A DNA stretch of 64,000 nt from Galaxea fascicularis (taxonomy: Eukaryota > Cnidaria > Anthozoa > Scleractinia > Euphylliidae), in contig OX419340.1 in assembly GCA_948470475.1 (NCBI GenBank), positions 13,409,266 to 13,473,265 on the forward strand, in the 5' to 3' direction. Below are positions 12,314-22,700 of this stretch, piece after piece. Position numbers and translations under genes: made by a program. The notes under the pieces were generated by a model. The model was given only the letters and a program-made list of their open reading frames with translations. It searched no databases and was not told where the DNA came from. The number at the start of each line of letters is the position of its first letter. Position 1 is the first letter of the stretch.

Positions 12314-12611
12314 TTTGAAGCACCTCTCTGACCAGCGGTGTCTGAATAACAAGAAAATGACGTCATGTAAATTATTAAACCCGGGAACGAGGCCCAGGTA
12401 AACACTCTTACCGGTGGTTCTTTCTAGCTTCTGTGTAGGCAACAAGTCTACCTTTATGAGGACAAATTAATGGTTAAATTGCTACGATTCTCTGGAATTC
12501 CTGGATCAGCAGGTAGTTTCATCGTCATTCTAACAACAATTGCTGTTTTAGGTGAGCAGAATTGCTTAAATGTCGACAGTTACGAAGTTGATTACGTAAC
12601 TACTAATGATA

Positions 12612-12730
12612 CAGTCGAACCTCGATTATCCGGACTATTCGATTATCCGGACTTTTTTCTCTGGTCCCAATTTTATCATGAATATTATTTAGTTGTGATC
12701 TTGAAAACTCAAAGTCGCAAAAAGCCCAAT
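12612..12730. mobile_element. single end of a pogo/Tigger-like element
   Basis: It starts CAGTCGAACCTCGATTATCC, with the word GATTATCCGGAC repeated directly; this is the usual look of a Tigger terminus. No matching inverted end was found, so it is a solo remnant. It lies upstream of the tepsin start codon. Confidence 0.5.
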
Positions 12731-13102
12731 GTAGTTCCAACTCTCTTTCCATGACGCGCATTTTAAATCCGCCTTAAATCACTGTTATCTTTTTTCTGAC
12801 AGCAGCATAAGAGAGGCTGTTTTGAATGACAGGGTTTACTGATAGTCGTGGAATCTTCTTGTAGACTGTTCGGAAGTAATATATAATTGTGCAGGCTTTC
12901 ATATCCATAGTCATCATTATTTCTTATGTTCCTCATGTAGGCTAGGGTTTCAGATAGTAAAGGCAAATATTAAGACGTATTGGATCATCGCAGTTACACA
13001 ATGTATGATCGCAACTTCAGCAGTTGCAAAAAAGCTGAAAAGGAAAGCGTGAAAAAATACCTCGCCCATTCATTTTCATACATTGAATAACAATAGTGTT
13101 TA

Positions 13103-13790
13103 TTGCAACATGCCTCGTTCTTCAAAATCGTCCAACATATGTATATGAGCGTACACATAGAGTATATAGTCAAAAAGGCCAATAAGCGTTTGTACGCACT
13201 GCGCGCGCTTAAGAAGAGTGGCCTCACTATCAAGCAGCTAGTGCAAGTGTACTGTAGTATTGTACGATCTGTACTAGAATATGCTTGCCCTGTGTGGGCA
13301 GCTCTGCCTAAGTACTTAGATGACGCTATAGAATCTGTACAAAAAAGGGCCCTGCGCATCATTCTGCCGAACTGTCACTATGACGAAGCCCTAATTCAAT
13401 CTGACATCACTGCCCTTTCCCAAAGAAGGGAAGAAGCTTGCATAAATTTTATCAAGCGTGATTGCCGTTCGTCTCCTGTCCTTAAGCCATTAATTCCTCG
13501 CGTGTCAATTGACAGGCCGTACTGCCTCCGATCAGGCGAACGTGTTCCGGTGCGCTTTGTCCCCAAGACAAAGCGTTTCGCAGATTTCTGCACCATTAAG
13601 TATCAAGACCAGTTGTAATCCTTTTCTCTGTTATGTTTTCTCTGTTATTTGTGCTTTAATCATAGTTATATCATTATTTATCTGACTGTCTTTATACCGT
13701 AGTGTCTTGTGCTATTGTCACTGACCATCCTTGTAATTCAGCCTTTTAGGCTGCGAGAGGGATATCAATAAACTATTATTATTAGGTATT
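13103..13790 (+). mobile_element. 5'-truncated LINE (non-LTR retrotransposon), ORF2 C-terminus and 3' tail
   Basis: From about 13160 to the stop at 13618 the frame encodes the end of a non-LTR reverse transcriptase: KANKRLYALRALKKSG, LVQVYCSIVRSVLEYACPVW and VQKRALRII are typical of the thumb region and after. The region 3' of it has a CCTTTTAGG hairpin (13742-13752), an AATAAA at 13768 and a short ATT tail. The catalytic palm is missing, so it cannot move by itself. A CR1/Jockey-type affiliation is a guess from these motifs. Confidence 0.85.
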
Positions 13791-13970
13791 CTGCAATTAC
13801 TCCACAAAATCAGGTTTTACGGGAGTCAACCCCAGTAAAGAAAAATTACACAAATCGCAAAAAGTCCTTGAGCTGTGTTCTGTCCTGCAACAATGGTAGA
13901 TTTTCCACATAATATATACAGCTGTACCACATACATTGTATTTATAGAGATATTAGCATGTTTTCCCTAC

Positions 13971-14167
13971 AGCAGGGTCATAACAAGGTATGTGGGATCA
14001 AGGATCTCAGCCCCAGGATCTGGGATCACAGACCTGGGATCTCGGATCACAAATCAAGGGATCAGGATCAGCAAATTTCAGTGGGATCACGGATCAGGGA
14101 TCACAATTTTGGGTCAAAAAAATGGGATCATTGACAAAAAATATATATACTTCATTATGACCCTGCT
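13971..14167. mobile_element. GGATC-rich element with 13-bp inverted ends
   Basis: AGCAGGGTCATAA (13971-13983) and its exact reverse complement (14155-14167) bracket about 170 bases. Most of that stretch is imperfect direct repeats of GGGATCAC/GGATCT, with more than a dozen GATC sites. No coding potential. The family is unknown. Confidence 0.65.
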
Positions 14168-14507
14168 AATTAGCTACTCTATAATCCAAATCCAAATATT
14201 AAAGGCGTGTGATGGTGATGGAAAATAATGATGGAATACTAGGGCTCCTGATTTCAAACAGTTTACCAGCAATCCACTATGCATAATTTTTATTATATGG
14301 ATCATCTCCTTTAACACTTCTAAATTTTTAAATTCCATGCCCAAATTTCATTAACTTTTAGCAATCTGCATCTCACAAGGTTGTAGTTAGAGTGTCCATG
14401 ACCACTGAAACAGAAAACTTGGTGTTTGGGAGAGTTTGTAACTATAGATTCTGAAAACAGTGAATTGAATAGAAAGTGAAGAAAAGTGAAAGGTTTTTTA
14501 AATGTAC

Positions 14508-14630
14508 CTTGATATCTACCCACGACAGACCTATCCCCTCATCATTGGCCAGGCTGGCCACAGTAAATTCAAATACATGTGATGATGTACATCTGTACCA
14601 ATCCAGACACTGACAGTAAGGGCAAGCCAT
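14508..14630 (-). CDS. candidate first coding exon of an unrecognised gene
   Basis: An ATG at 14630 opens 41 codons that end at an AAG/GTACAT donor in phase 0. The peptide is Cys-rich at its start (MACPYCQCLDWYRC) and ends SWVDIK. It lies head to head with the HAD gene, with only 64 bases between the two start codons, which fits a shared promoter. I cannot name the protein. No downstream exon was identified between here and the tepsin start, so this could also be a leader exon or a chance frame. Confidence 0.35.
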
Positions 14631-14694
14631 TGTTCACAGTAACAGTTACTTTAAGTTTTTTTGCTTCTCGCGTACTATCTAGAAAGTTATTAAA
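14631..14694. promoter_or_regulatory. possible bidirectional promoter / leader segment
   Basis: Only 64 bases separate the minus-strand ATG at 14630 from the plus-strand ATG at 14695. The segment contains a T-rich run and TTATTAAA just before the HAD start codon. The regulatory role is inferred from the arrangement alone. Confidence 0.3.
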
Positions 14695-15684
14695 ATGAAC
14701 ATGCTTATTTGTACAATTTTAGTCTCCATAGTTGTCATGGCGACTATGATGGACACTGGCTTTGCATCTTCAGCATCAATGACATGTGATACAGACTGGA
14801 ATGGCCTGAGTGTTAGCCTGTTTGCATTTGATTTTGATGGAACTTGCACTCAAAAGGATACCACAAGCCTGCTATACAAGGCAACAGACAAGTACCGCAC
14901 TTCCACTGAGGTTGAAATGAAACAACTGGATGCTCATTGGAGTGAACTAGGGAAAACATATTGGACTGGCCATCAGGAAGTTGTCTCCAAGTCACTCACA
15001 GTCCATGGTACTCCTGGTTCCACATTTAACGAGAAAGGGCTGAGGTCCCTTCTGGAAGAGGTGTACCATTATGATGTTACAATGATGAAGCAAGTTGAAG
15101 AAAGCAAACTCCTCAAAGGGATTTCTAAAGACAACATAAAAGAAACTGCACAAGAAGTTAAGCTAAATCCGGGGTGTTTGAATGTCCTAAATCACATCAA
15201 CTTGCCACTTTACTTGATCACAGTTAACTGGTGCGAAGATCTGATCCATGCCAAGTTAGGACACCTCAGACATCTGAAAATCTTTGGAAATAATCTGCCA
15301 CTTGAAGGTGAACTGTCCTCAGGCTATTTAGCCAAGAATTTGACAAATGCATTTGACAAAGAAACAATATTCCAAGAGTTGGTGCAAAACAAATCTACAA
15401 GATCTGATGGAATTTCAGTGTTTGTAGGAGATTCAGTCACCGACTTACTGGCATTGTTGAAATCAGATATTGGTATAGTGATTGGCAAAAGTCAAACTGT
15501 GAGAAAAGTAGCTAAGTCATTTGGAATCAAGTTGCTTCCATTGCAGGAAATTCAAAAGATGACAGCAAGTGAGTGTCAGGAAAATACACATCACTTACAA
15601 AAAGGGGTGTTGTTCGAGGCACCATCATGGAATGAAATTGGATTTACATTGTTTGGGACAAAATACAGTCCTAGTAAGTTCTAG
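14695..15684 (+). CDS. HAD-superfamily phosphatase, TH2-like (thiamine-phosphate phosphatase family), intronless
   Basis: A single 329-residue frame. HAD motif I is DFDGT (nucleophile Asp46, acid Asp48), motif II Thr176 in LITVNWC, the motif III Lys is probably Lys222 (DKETIF), and motif IV is GDSVTD (Asp246, Asp250). The whole length follows the HAD half of plant TH2, which dephosphorylates thiamine monophosphate: the block LLKGISKDNI, the NWCEDLI block, VFVGDSVTDLLALL, and DIGIVIG followed by SW.EI near the end. The TenA half of TH2 is absent. Residues 1-25 are hydrophobic and end GFA-SS, which looks like a signal peptide; starts at Met27 or Met29 would give a cytosolic form, so location is open. 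The lack of introns is unusual beside its split neighbours and could reflect an old retrocopy or transfer. The specific substrate is inferred from similarity only. Confidence 0.85.
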   Translation: MNMLICTILVSIVVMATMMDTGFASSASMTCDTDWNGLSVSLFAFDFDGTCTQKDTTSLLYKATDKYRTSTEVEMKQLDAHWSELGKTYWTGHQEVVSKSLTVHGTPGSTFNEKGLRSLLEEVYHYDVTMMKQVEESKLLKGISKDNIKETAQEVKLNPGCLNVLNHINLPLYLITVNWCEDLIHAKLGHLRHLKIFGNNLPLEGELSSGYLAKNLTNAFDKETIFQELVQNKSTRSDGISVFVGDSVTDLLALLKSDIGIVIGKSQTVRKVAKSFGIKLLPLQEIQKMTASECQENTHHLQKGVLFEAPSWNEIGFTLFGTKYSPSKF

Positions 15685-16364
15685 TGAACTACATCAACTT
15701 GGAATTTTGTCCCTGGACTTTGCAACTTGGTGCCAGGTTTTACAGATTGTAAAGTATGTACAGTGGAGTGGTTATTCCATTATCTTTAATTAGAGGTATT
15801 AATTTTTATGAAATGGTCTAAGTTATATCAGATTCATAAACATGATTGCAGCAGATAGAGATACATGTACATCTGTGAACAGGCACAAGAAAGTGTGATC
15901 GTTTGGAAGCATGCTTACATGTACTATGTAGTGTGAGAATTATAAACATCAGTATTTTGTATTAATGATTGGTGAGAAAATCTCTGGCAAAGTTTCAGCT
16001 TGAAAGATTTACATGTACTAGCATTTTTTTAGTGCGTCAGGACTAATTTCTTATTAGTGGAAACTGGTTTAAAGTTGGCATAAAATTTATGACACAGAGA
16101 CAACAAATTTGTCTTCCAAAATTTAATGGTGACAATGGAGCCATGGTATTAATACATGTGAGTATTGCAGATTCACAATTTACTTCCAGTTGTATTTGTG
16201 GAAGGTGGCCCTGTCACATGCATTCGATTTCCCATCAGCGAGGTGTTGGGAGAGGGGGAATGATGCCTTTTATTGGCTTTAGTTTCTTTTTGGTGGATGT
16301 CCTGTCACAAACGATTCTATCAGTACATGTAGTGATGCATCTCATTGGTGTCTTACCCAATTAA
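15685..16364. other. 3' flank of the HAD gene, nothing recognised
   Basis: AT-rich sequence with scattered TACATGTA words. There is no open frame with family resemblance and no clear repeat. No AATAAA was found close to the HAD stop codon. Confidence 0.5.
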
Positions 16365-16581
16365 GAGGGTCCCCTATACCACTTTGGAAAATGCATTCAC
16401 GTAAAAATATTGAGACTGTTCACGCGTCATGGATACAGTGTAATTCCCAAAATTCGTTCACGTTCACGAAAATTCAAATATCGGCAATCATGAATCACGA
16501 ATGGACAAATAAACCTAAATCACATTTCACGAGAAAAAAAAGGCCCAATCACGTTTCACGAAAAAAGTATAGGGGACCCTC
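16365..16581. mobile_element. 217-bp TIR element with internal TCACG repeats
   Basis: The first 15 bases, GAGGGTCCCCTATAC, are the exact reverse complement of the last 15. Inside, the word TCACG preceded by T or A occurs about nine times, mostly in one orientation (TTCACGTAAAAA, GTTCACGTTCACG, TTTCACGAGAA, TTTCACGAAAA). Flanks read AATTAA and ATTTAA, a possible degraded target duplication. Confidence 0.7.
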
Positions 16582-17496
16582 ATTTAATCCCGTCATGTAT
16601 GTAGGAACCCAGTTTTCACTGAACACCATTATTTGCTTCAATATTATTCAATACAAAAGACTGCATTGACTAAACTGTACAGTGTACATATGCATAGTTG
16701 AGATTGCCATTTTTTGGTTTGTATGGGGAAACACAGAACTTGTAAAATGGTTTCTGACTTATAACATTATAAGGGAAGGTTTTCAAAACTTTGTTAAAAA
16801 ATTGGTGGGAAGGGGCCTAGTCCCGTTTTGGGCTTTTTTGCTGGTTCTGCAACAATAATTTATGTTATTGGGGAACTACTGTAGGGGTCTTTGAGCGAAA
16901 TGAGAAGATAAAATCCAAGCTATGTTTGCAGTGTGTATGTGTCAAAAGTATTTTCACACTTTTGTCTTGGTTTTTGGCAGCCTTAAAATGACAATTTATT
17001 AACCAGTTGAGGTTTATAGAAATTCAACGCACAACATCAGTATCATTCATCACATTTTTAAATGTTGATTTTACCTGCGAGACTGATTACAGTGTACAGT
17101 ACCATGCATCTGGAAATTCTGACAGTATCATGCATCAATATACCGAGGCGTGCAGCACAGAGAATTGTAGCTAGTTGAATTTGATTCAGTTCAATATAGT
17201 TATTTATTGATGTTCAGTTCAAATTTGAATGTGGGGAAAATTGAAGCTGGGGTAGTGTAAGTCGCATTCATGACTGAGGTTGAGCATTGTAAAAATCCAC
17301 ATGAGCAGTGGCATAACTTTGCATCTAATTGGCAAAGTTAGTGCATGTTTCACTTGTTAATTCAATGTTTAGAGCCCATTCTTGGTATGAAATAATTATT
17401 ATCAATGAAACTTGTAATTGGGCATAATTTCAAGTGTTATCTCATATGATAATATTAAAAATATATTTTCTCAATAGACCAACAGTAAGCAAATAC
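16582..17496. other. gene-free spacer
   Basis: No coding frame, repeat array or RNA gene is recognisable. The composition is AT-rich and unremarkable. Confidence 0.5.
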
Positions 17497-18238
17497 CAGG
17501 GTCCGAAATTAACTTTTTTCTAAGGGAGCCAATTGGCGACTAACCTAAAAATTTTGGTCGCCAAATGGAAGGGTTTGGTCGCCAAAGACAAGTGTTAGTT
17601 TTTTTGGTTTGGTTGTATTAATTTTTCGTTTTACTCCAGTAGTTTTAATTTACGTTAATTTATAGTAAAAGCAAAAAATTTATTAAACTTTCTTTCACTA
17701 CAATTGAACAAAATGTTTCCATTTAACACAATATTATTACATACAGCTATTATTGCTCGAACCAGTCCCCCACCTAAGTCAGTGGCCATGATAAAAACTA
17801 TAAAAACTAATTGAGTCGATTATTGACCAATACAATGGCAATGCAATGGCATTTACTCTGTTTTCTGGTATTTAGGTTAAGTATGAAAAGATTTAAATTA
17901 AGCGCGCTTGTTTAGGCTGACGCTTTATTCGTCACGACTCGTCACGATTTTCGCCACGTCACGTTTTTGCCCGCGATATCAGAATTGCGAGAAGTCGCTG
18001 AAACAATATAGCGCCGGGTAATTATGGCGATCGTAAAATCGTCGCTTTGTTTTACTTACAATTCTCCACGGCAGCTTTATGTTTTCTTTAAAAAAAAAAA
18101 AGCCCATTTACCTTGGAATTCCAAATGCCGAGGGGACAAAAGGTTAGTCGCCTGCTGGCGACCAGTTCTAAATTTCTGGTCGCCAACGCTCAATTTTTGG
18201 TCGCATTGGCGACCAGTCAGTCGCAATGTCGGACCCTG
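17497..18238. mobile_element. hAT-like nonautonomous element with GGTCGCCAA subterminal repeats
   Basis: The perfect 10-bp ends are CAGGGTCCGA and TCGGACCCTG. Subterminal words TTGGTCGCCAA and GGCGACCA recur on both sides (17560-17590 and 18150-18220). The interior has no transposase. An A-rich run (about 18091-18102) lies inside. No 8-bp target duplication was found, so the hAT label rests on the CAGGG ends and repeat layout. Confidence 0.6.
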
Positions 18239-18326
18239 AATATGTACAGTTCTAGAAAATGAACATACGTACAACTTTTCCACAGACGGTCCTTGGAAAT
18301 CTGGGCCCACAGGGGTAGATCGTATC

Positions 18327-18505
18327 AAATTCAGGGCTGTCATTAACGGCCGGGGGTCAGGGATTTTCTCCTCGTATTTTGAGGTATATCCCCAGCTACT
18401 TTGATATAATACAAGCATGTTGACTTCACTACAGCAACTCAAAACCCTGGCTGTGTTTTTGTATATCCCCATCTACTTCAAAAATTAGCGACAGCCCTGA
18501 AATTT
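18327..18505. mobile_element. foldback element, about 180 bp
   Basis: AAATTCAGGGCTGT at the left is mirrored by ACAGCCCTGAAATTT at the right. Inside, TATATCCCCA(G/T)CTACTT occurs twice in direct orientation. Confidence 0.6.
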
Positions 18506-18534
18506 CTCCTTGTAAAATCCATGCTTTATAAAAC

Positions 18535-18620
18535 AGAGTGGTCATGAGAATTAAGAACAGGATCACACAAGATGAATTTGCTTGATATTTTAATCTCTCC
18601 CTACTACTGTATCTTATTCA
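18535..18620. repeat. dispersed repeat family, member 3
   Basis: GTCATGAGAATTAAGAACAG followed by GATCACACAAGATGAATTTG and CTTGATATTTTAATCTCTCC, matching the copies at 7300-7400 and 60560-60640. Confidence 0.55.
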
Positions 18621-18928
18621 AGGAGTGTGTGTTTAAAGGGTATGCAATGAAATCTATTAAGTTTAAAGTAAGGTAAATTATTTGAATAATGGTAACAGCT
18701 TACAAACTTAAATCTATTGTAAATAGTACTGTGGTGATAATTACAATAAAATTAAAAAAACAATGTTTTACAACATCCAATATCTCAGATACCTTGTGGA
18801 ATTACTAACTGTGTAAATACTCTTGCACTTTTCAATGGTAAACTGCTTCCCTGGATGCTTATCATTGTTATTTTGTTTTCTTCTGTTTTTAGTCTTTAAT
18901 ACTAATTAATAATTATGTAATGTGCATA

Positions 18929-19004
18929 TATCTCTTTACTTATGTATTACTCACAACTAGATTAATCTTATCTCTTTACCTATGAAATGCTCACAACTAG
19001 ATTT
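18929..19004. repeat. two 36-base direct repeats
   Basis: TATCTCTTTACTTATG...ACTCACAACTAGATTA recurs 40 bases later with four changes. It sits in a tract ending near 19100 with CCTAATAAACTTGAAAC, which may be the 3' part of another LINE, but no coding part is visible. Confidence 0.55.
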
Positions 19005-19350
19005 ACTCTCTAAGCTGTCTTACACACTACCTGCCTGGATTAGCCTTAGCTATTTGTGGGTTAGCATTGTTTTTGTATTTATTTGATAAAATCCTAATAA
19101 ACTTGAAACTAGAACTTGAACTTATCTGCTGGGACCTCGAAACGTAGCTACAGCGTATGAATAAAGTGTCAAAATATACCAGATCAAACAATTTCATGCC
19201 GTATCAGACATCCTGGAAACTGAAATAAAGAATGACCATTGCAATTTATGCAGCTCAGGGATGCGGATCATAGCCAGGAGCTAGGGAAAATACCCAGCTG
19301 AGAACTCAATTTTCCTGGCTGAAAAAAAAATCTTTGATATTGGATACTTA

Positions 19351-19475
19351 CAGTATTGTGCAAAAGTAATATCATTTGACAGTGAAACTTTTCGCATGAA
19401 ATTTCGCTCGAAAGTTCTCAAGAACAATGAATGAAATTTATCGAATTTCGTTTGCATTACTTTTGCACAATACTG
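19351..19475. mobile_element. Tc1/mariner-type MITE with TA target duplication
   Basis: The 20-bp ends (CAGTATTGTGCAAAAGTAAT and its exact reverse complement) are flanked by TA on both sides. The total is 125 bp, with no coding capacity. TA duplication and CAGT-like ends fit the Tc1/mariner superfamily. Confidence 0.8.
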
Positions 19476-19539
19476 TATAAACCCACGGTGAACTGTTAAT
19501 TCCCATCTACTTAAAATTTTACCCACATCCCTAGCAACT

Positions 19540-19640
19540 GCATAAAGAAGCCTGAAAAAAATTAAGGATTTCAACAGGGTTTGAACTTGTGACCTTAAAA
19601 TACCAGTGAGTGCAATGCTATAACCAACTCAGAGCTATGA
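19540..19640 (-). mobile_element. tRNA-derived SINE, truncated
   Basis: On the minus strand a box A-like TAGCTCTGAGTTGGTTATAG (about 19612-19631) is followed by a box B-like AGTTCAAACC (about 19575). The body after it, ending TTTTTTTCAGGCTTC, does not resemble a tRNA 3' end, so it is a SINE and not a tRNA gene. It lies just 3' of NTHL1. Confidence 0.6.
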
Positions 19641-19765
19641 AGCCACTGACATTAGGAGCAGGTCAGTTGTGGTTCACATGTTCCTGTGAAAGAGATGAAT
19701 GTGAATGATGTGTATGAAATAAATCATATCCTGGAAACTGTTCAAAGGGTGATATTTTTAACCAC

Positions 19766-22700
19766 TCAAGCATCCTTTCCTCCTTTCTCAGGTGTGGATT
19801 TTCCTTTAGCTTTGATCCCCCGAGTCACTCTGCGTCCTTCTGGACAAATCTTGCAGTTCAAACAAGTCTCACATTGCGGTCCTACTGGAAGACATGTTTG
19901 TTGACCAAATCCAACCAGGAGTAAGTTAATTTCATCCCACTCCTCCCTGTGAAAATAGAGCAAAACATTGTACTCCAGTGGTTTTATTTTATTCCTTAAC
20001 TCAAGTAAAAAATAAGATATTGGTATGATCAAGGCATGAACAAAATAATCACAGCACAGCTGTACCATGATAGGATTGTTCTTATCTTGTAAAACTGGAC
20101 ATACTATCAATGATGTTTCCTAATGAGGAAATCAGAAACATTTTACCTGCGAGTGGTTTATAGCCATCTTGATTTCTTACATTGATTCTCTTTCATACAC
20201 CAAAATAAAATTGTACACAGATCTTAACAAATCATAATTTTGAGAAAAACAAGTTGAAGAGGCCTTCCAAGGGGTGGTCTGGTGTCACTTTGTCACTCAT
20301 TTATGGCTCTGTTGGTCACCAGTTTAGTTAAGAACAAAATGTTAATGTCGTAAAGAGAACAAAGAGGAATTAAAAATGAATATTGTCCCTGTCACACACA
20401 CTGTAGCACTTTTTCTGCCAATTTCTGTCAGTTGTTGGTGTTTAGAAAGAAGATTGTCGCCTGTTTTTGGACCCATGTCACTTGTCGCTTCTACCCCTTG
20501 GAAGGCTCCATTGAAGGGTGTCTATACCTTGGAAGCCAGCTCTCTACAGCAATCCTTGTGTCTTCAGGCAGCTTAGTGGGTTTCTTTACCCAACCAAGTC
20601 TGTTGGAAATCCTGTGTACGTGAGTGTCAACTCCAATTCCTGTCACTTTCCCCCACGCCACATTCATGGTAATATGTGCCATTTTAGGCCCTACCCCTGG
20701 CAGTTTCACAAGTTCTTCTACTGTGGGTGGGATGTCACCATTGTACTTCTCAGCACAAATTTGAGTTGTCTCTTTTATGTAGTCAGCTTTTTTCTGAGAT
20801 GAAAAATAAACCAACATTAATGTTTTCAATTGCTCATACAACTGTTCCACTCCACTCTCTGTTTGCATGATACTCACACATTTGGTGGGTTTTTTAAATT
20901 ACTTGGCATTTGTATTATTTTCCCCTTATAAGCATAATTATCACTCCTATGAAGCAATCCAAAGGGGGACACAGAAACAGGCATCACTGTCTCATACCTG
21001 TAACAACTGAAATTTTGATAATAAAAAATATTTTATCTGTAAATGCTCACCTTCCAAAAACCAACTGGGTAAATCAGCTCTCCAATCTTGCTCGCTGGTG
21101 TTTTAAGAATATTCTCTATTGTCAAACCATACGCTTTTAACTTTTCCATTGCAGCAAAAGTGACTTGATCTTTTGTTTGACTTGACAGCATAAGAGAAAT
21201 GAGCACCTGATAACGGACAGTCTGCAAAGACATACAATAGACAAAAGATTCTCTTTTTCTTAGAAGCAAACTGATAAAATTAGAAACAAAACATTCCGAT
21301 GATACAATGAAAATTTATGCAATGAAGTACCACAAAATCAAAGTCAGCATTCAGTACTTGCTACCATAAATGTTTTACAAGAAAAAATCTGGAGCTACTC
21401 CATTCAGGAAAGCATCTGTAGTGCCACATTTATTTCAACCATTTTTACTAATACATGGATTTCAGTTCAAATACATTGTTATAGAAATCCATGAGCCATT
21501 GTACAATTTTCTCATGCATCATGGGCATACCCATGTCAAAAGAATAAAGGGGGTAGTTTCTAAAGAAACTGTGCTGCTGCATCGGTGGGGAAGTAGTACA
21601 CAAAACTTTGGTAAATACCAAATCAACAGAGTTGATAAATGTAAATTGACCACCGTACAGGGATTCTAAAAGCTGACGTTTCGAGCATTAGCCCTTCGTC
21701 AGAGCGAATCGCTGACAGAAGATTCCAAATTTTATTTCACTTCTCTTTAAAACTGAACTGATCTCATGACAGATCTTGATCTGCCATGAGCAAGAAAGTA
21801 CCACAAGTTACCCTGCTACCTTAGAGTACTGTGTTCCAGCCTGTGTCCCCAGTTCTTTGTCTTCCAATTACTGGTCTGGTTACTAAGCTTGATACATTCA
21901 TAAACATTTTCGAAACACCATCAGGAAAAGAAGAGATTTTTTGAGTGACCTTTTGGCACAAATCCAACCTTTAAATCTGACTTTAAAAATCTGAGGTATG
22001 CCTTGGTAATTACTGTTGCGAAGAACGTATCAGATAAGGTAAATTTTAGTTGCATGGCATTACATGTATCTTCATTTAGCCAGATTTACCATTGATGACA
22101 ATGTTGGGGGATTATGTAACAATATTCACTGAGCCTGAGGTAAATAATTGTCTTAGTATAACATCAAAGCTGAACAACAGAGACATTGGTAATCAACACA
22201 TTTTATTTCCAGTATCAAGGTCACATGCACCTGTGGGATCCCCACCATTTTGTTTTGCTTTATATTCACCACCAAGCGCAGTACGTGAATGTAATCCTGT
22301 CCGCAGAGTATGGAAACGGCATGCACGAGTCTTTTTTTGTAGGCACTCATTGCGCACACCAGAATAATAGCAGTGCATGTGGCAGTTGTAGGACTAAGAG
22401 GCATATACCATCAACCATGCACACGATTTCCGGACTTCTGGTTGTAAAAGTAGGTAGTGGGTTCTCAAGATTTATATTTTACGGTTCAAGACAGAGGCAA
22501 AACAACAACACAATCAAACATGTGCTTCGGACTAATCCACTACACATGCTCAATACTATTGCACAAGCTTAGATTATGTGACACTGGTGGTATTGCATGC
22601 AGTGTACGCGCTAAAAATGCCTCTGCACACGCGAGATCTTACCGAGTTCTTCCATACTCTGCAGACTGGAATATAACATCATACAAGGAACCACTCAACC

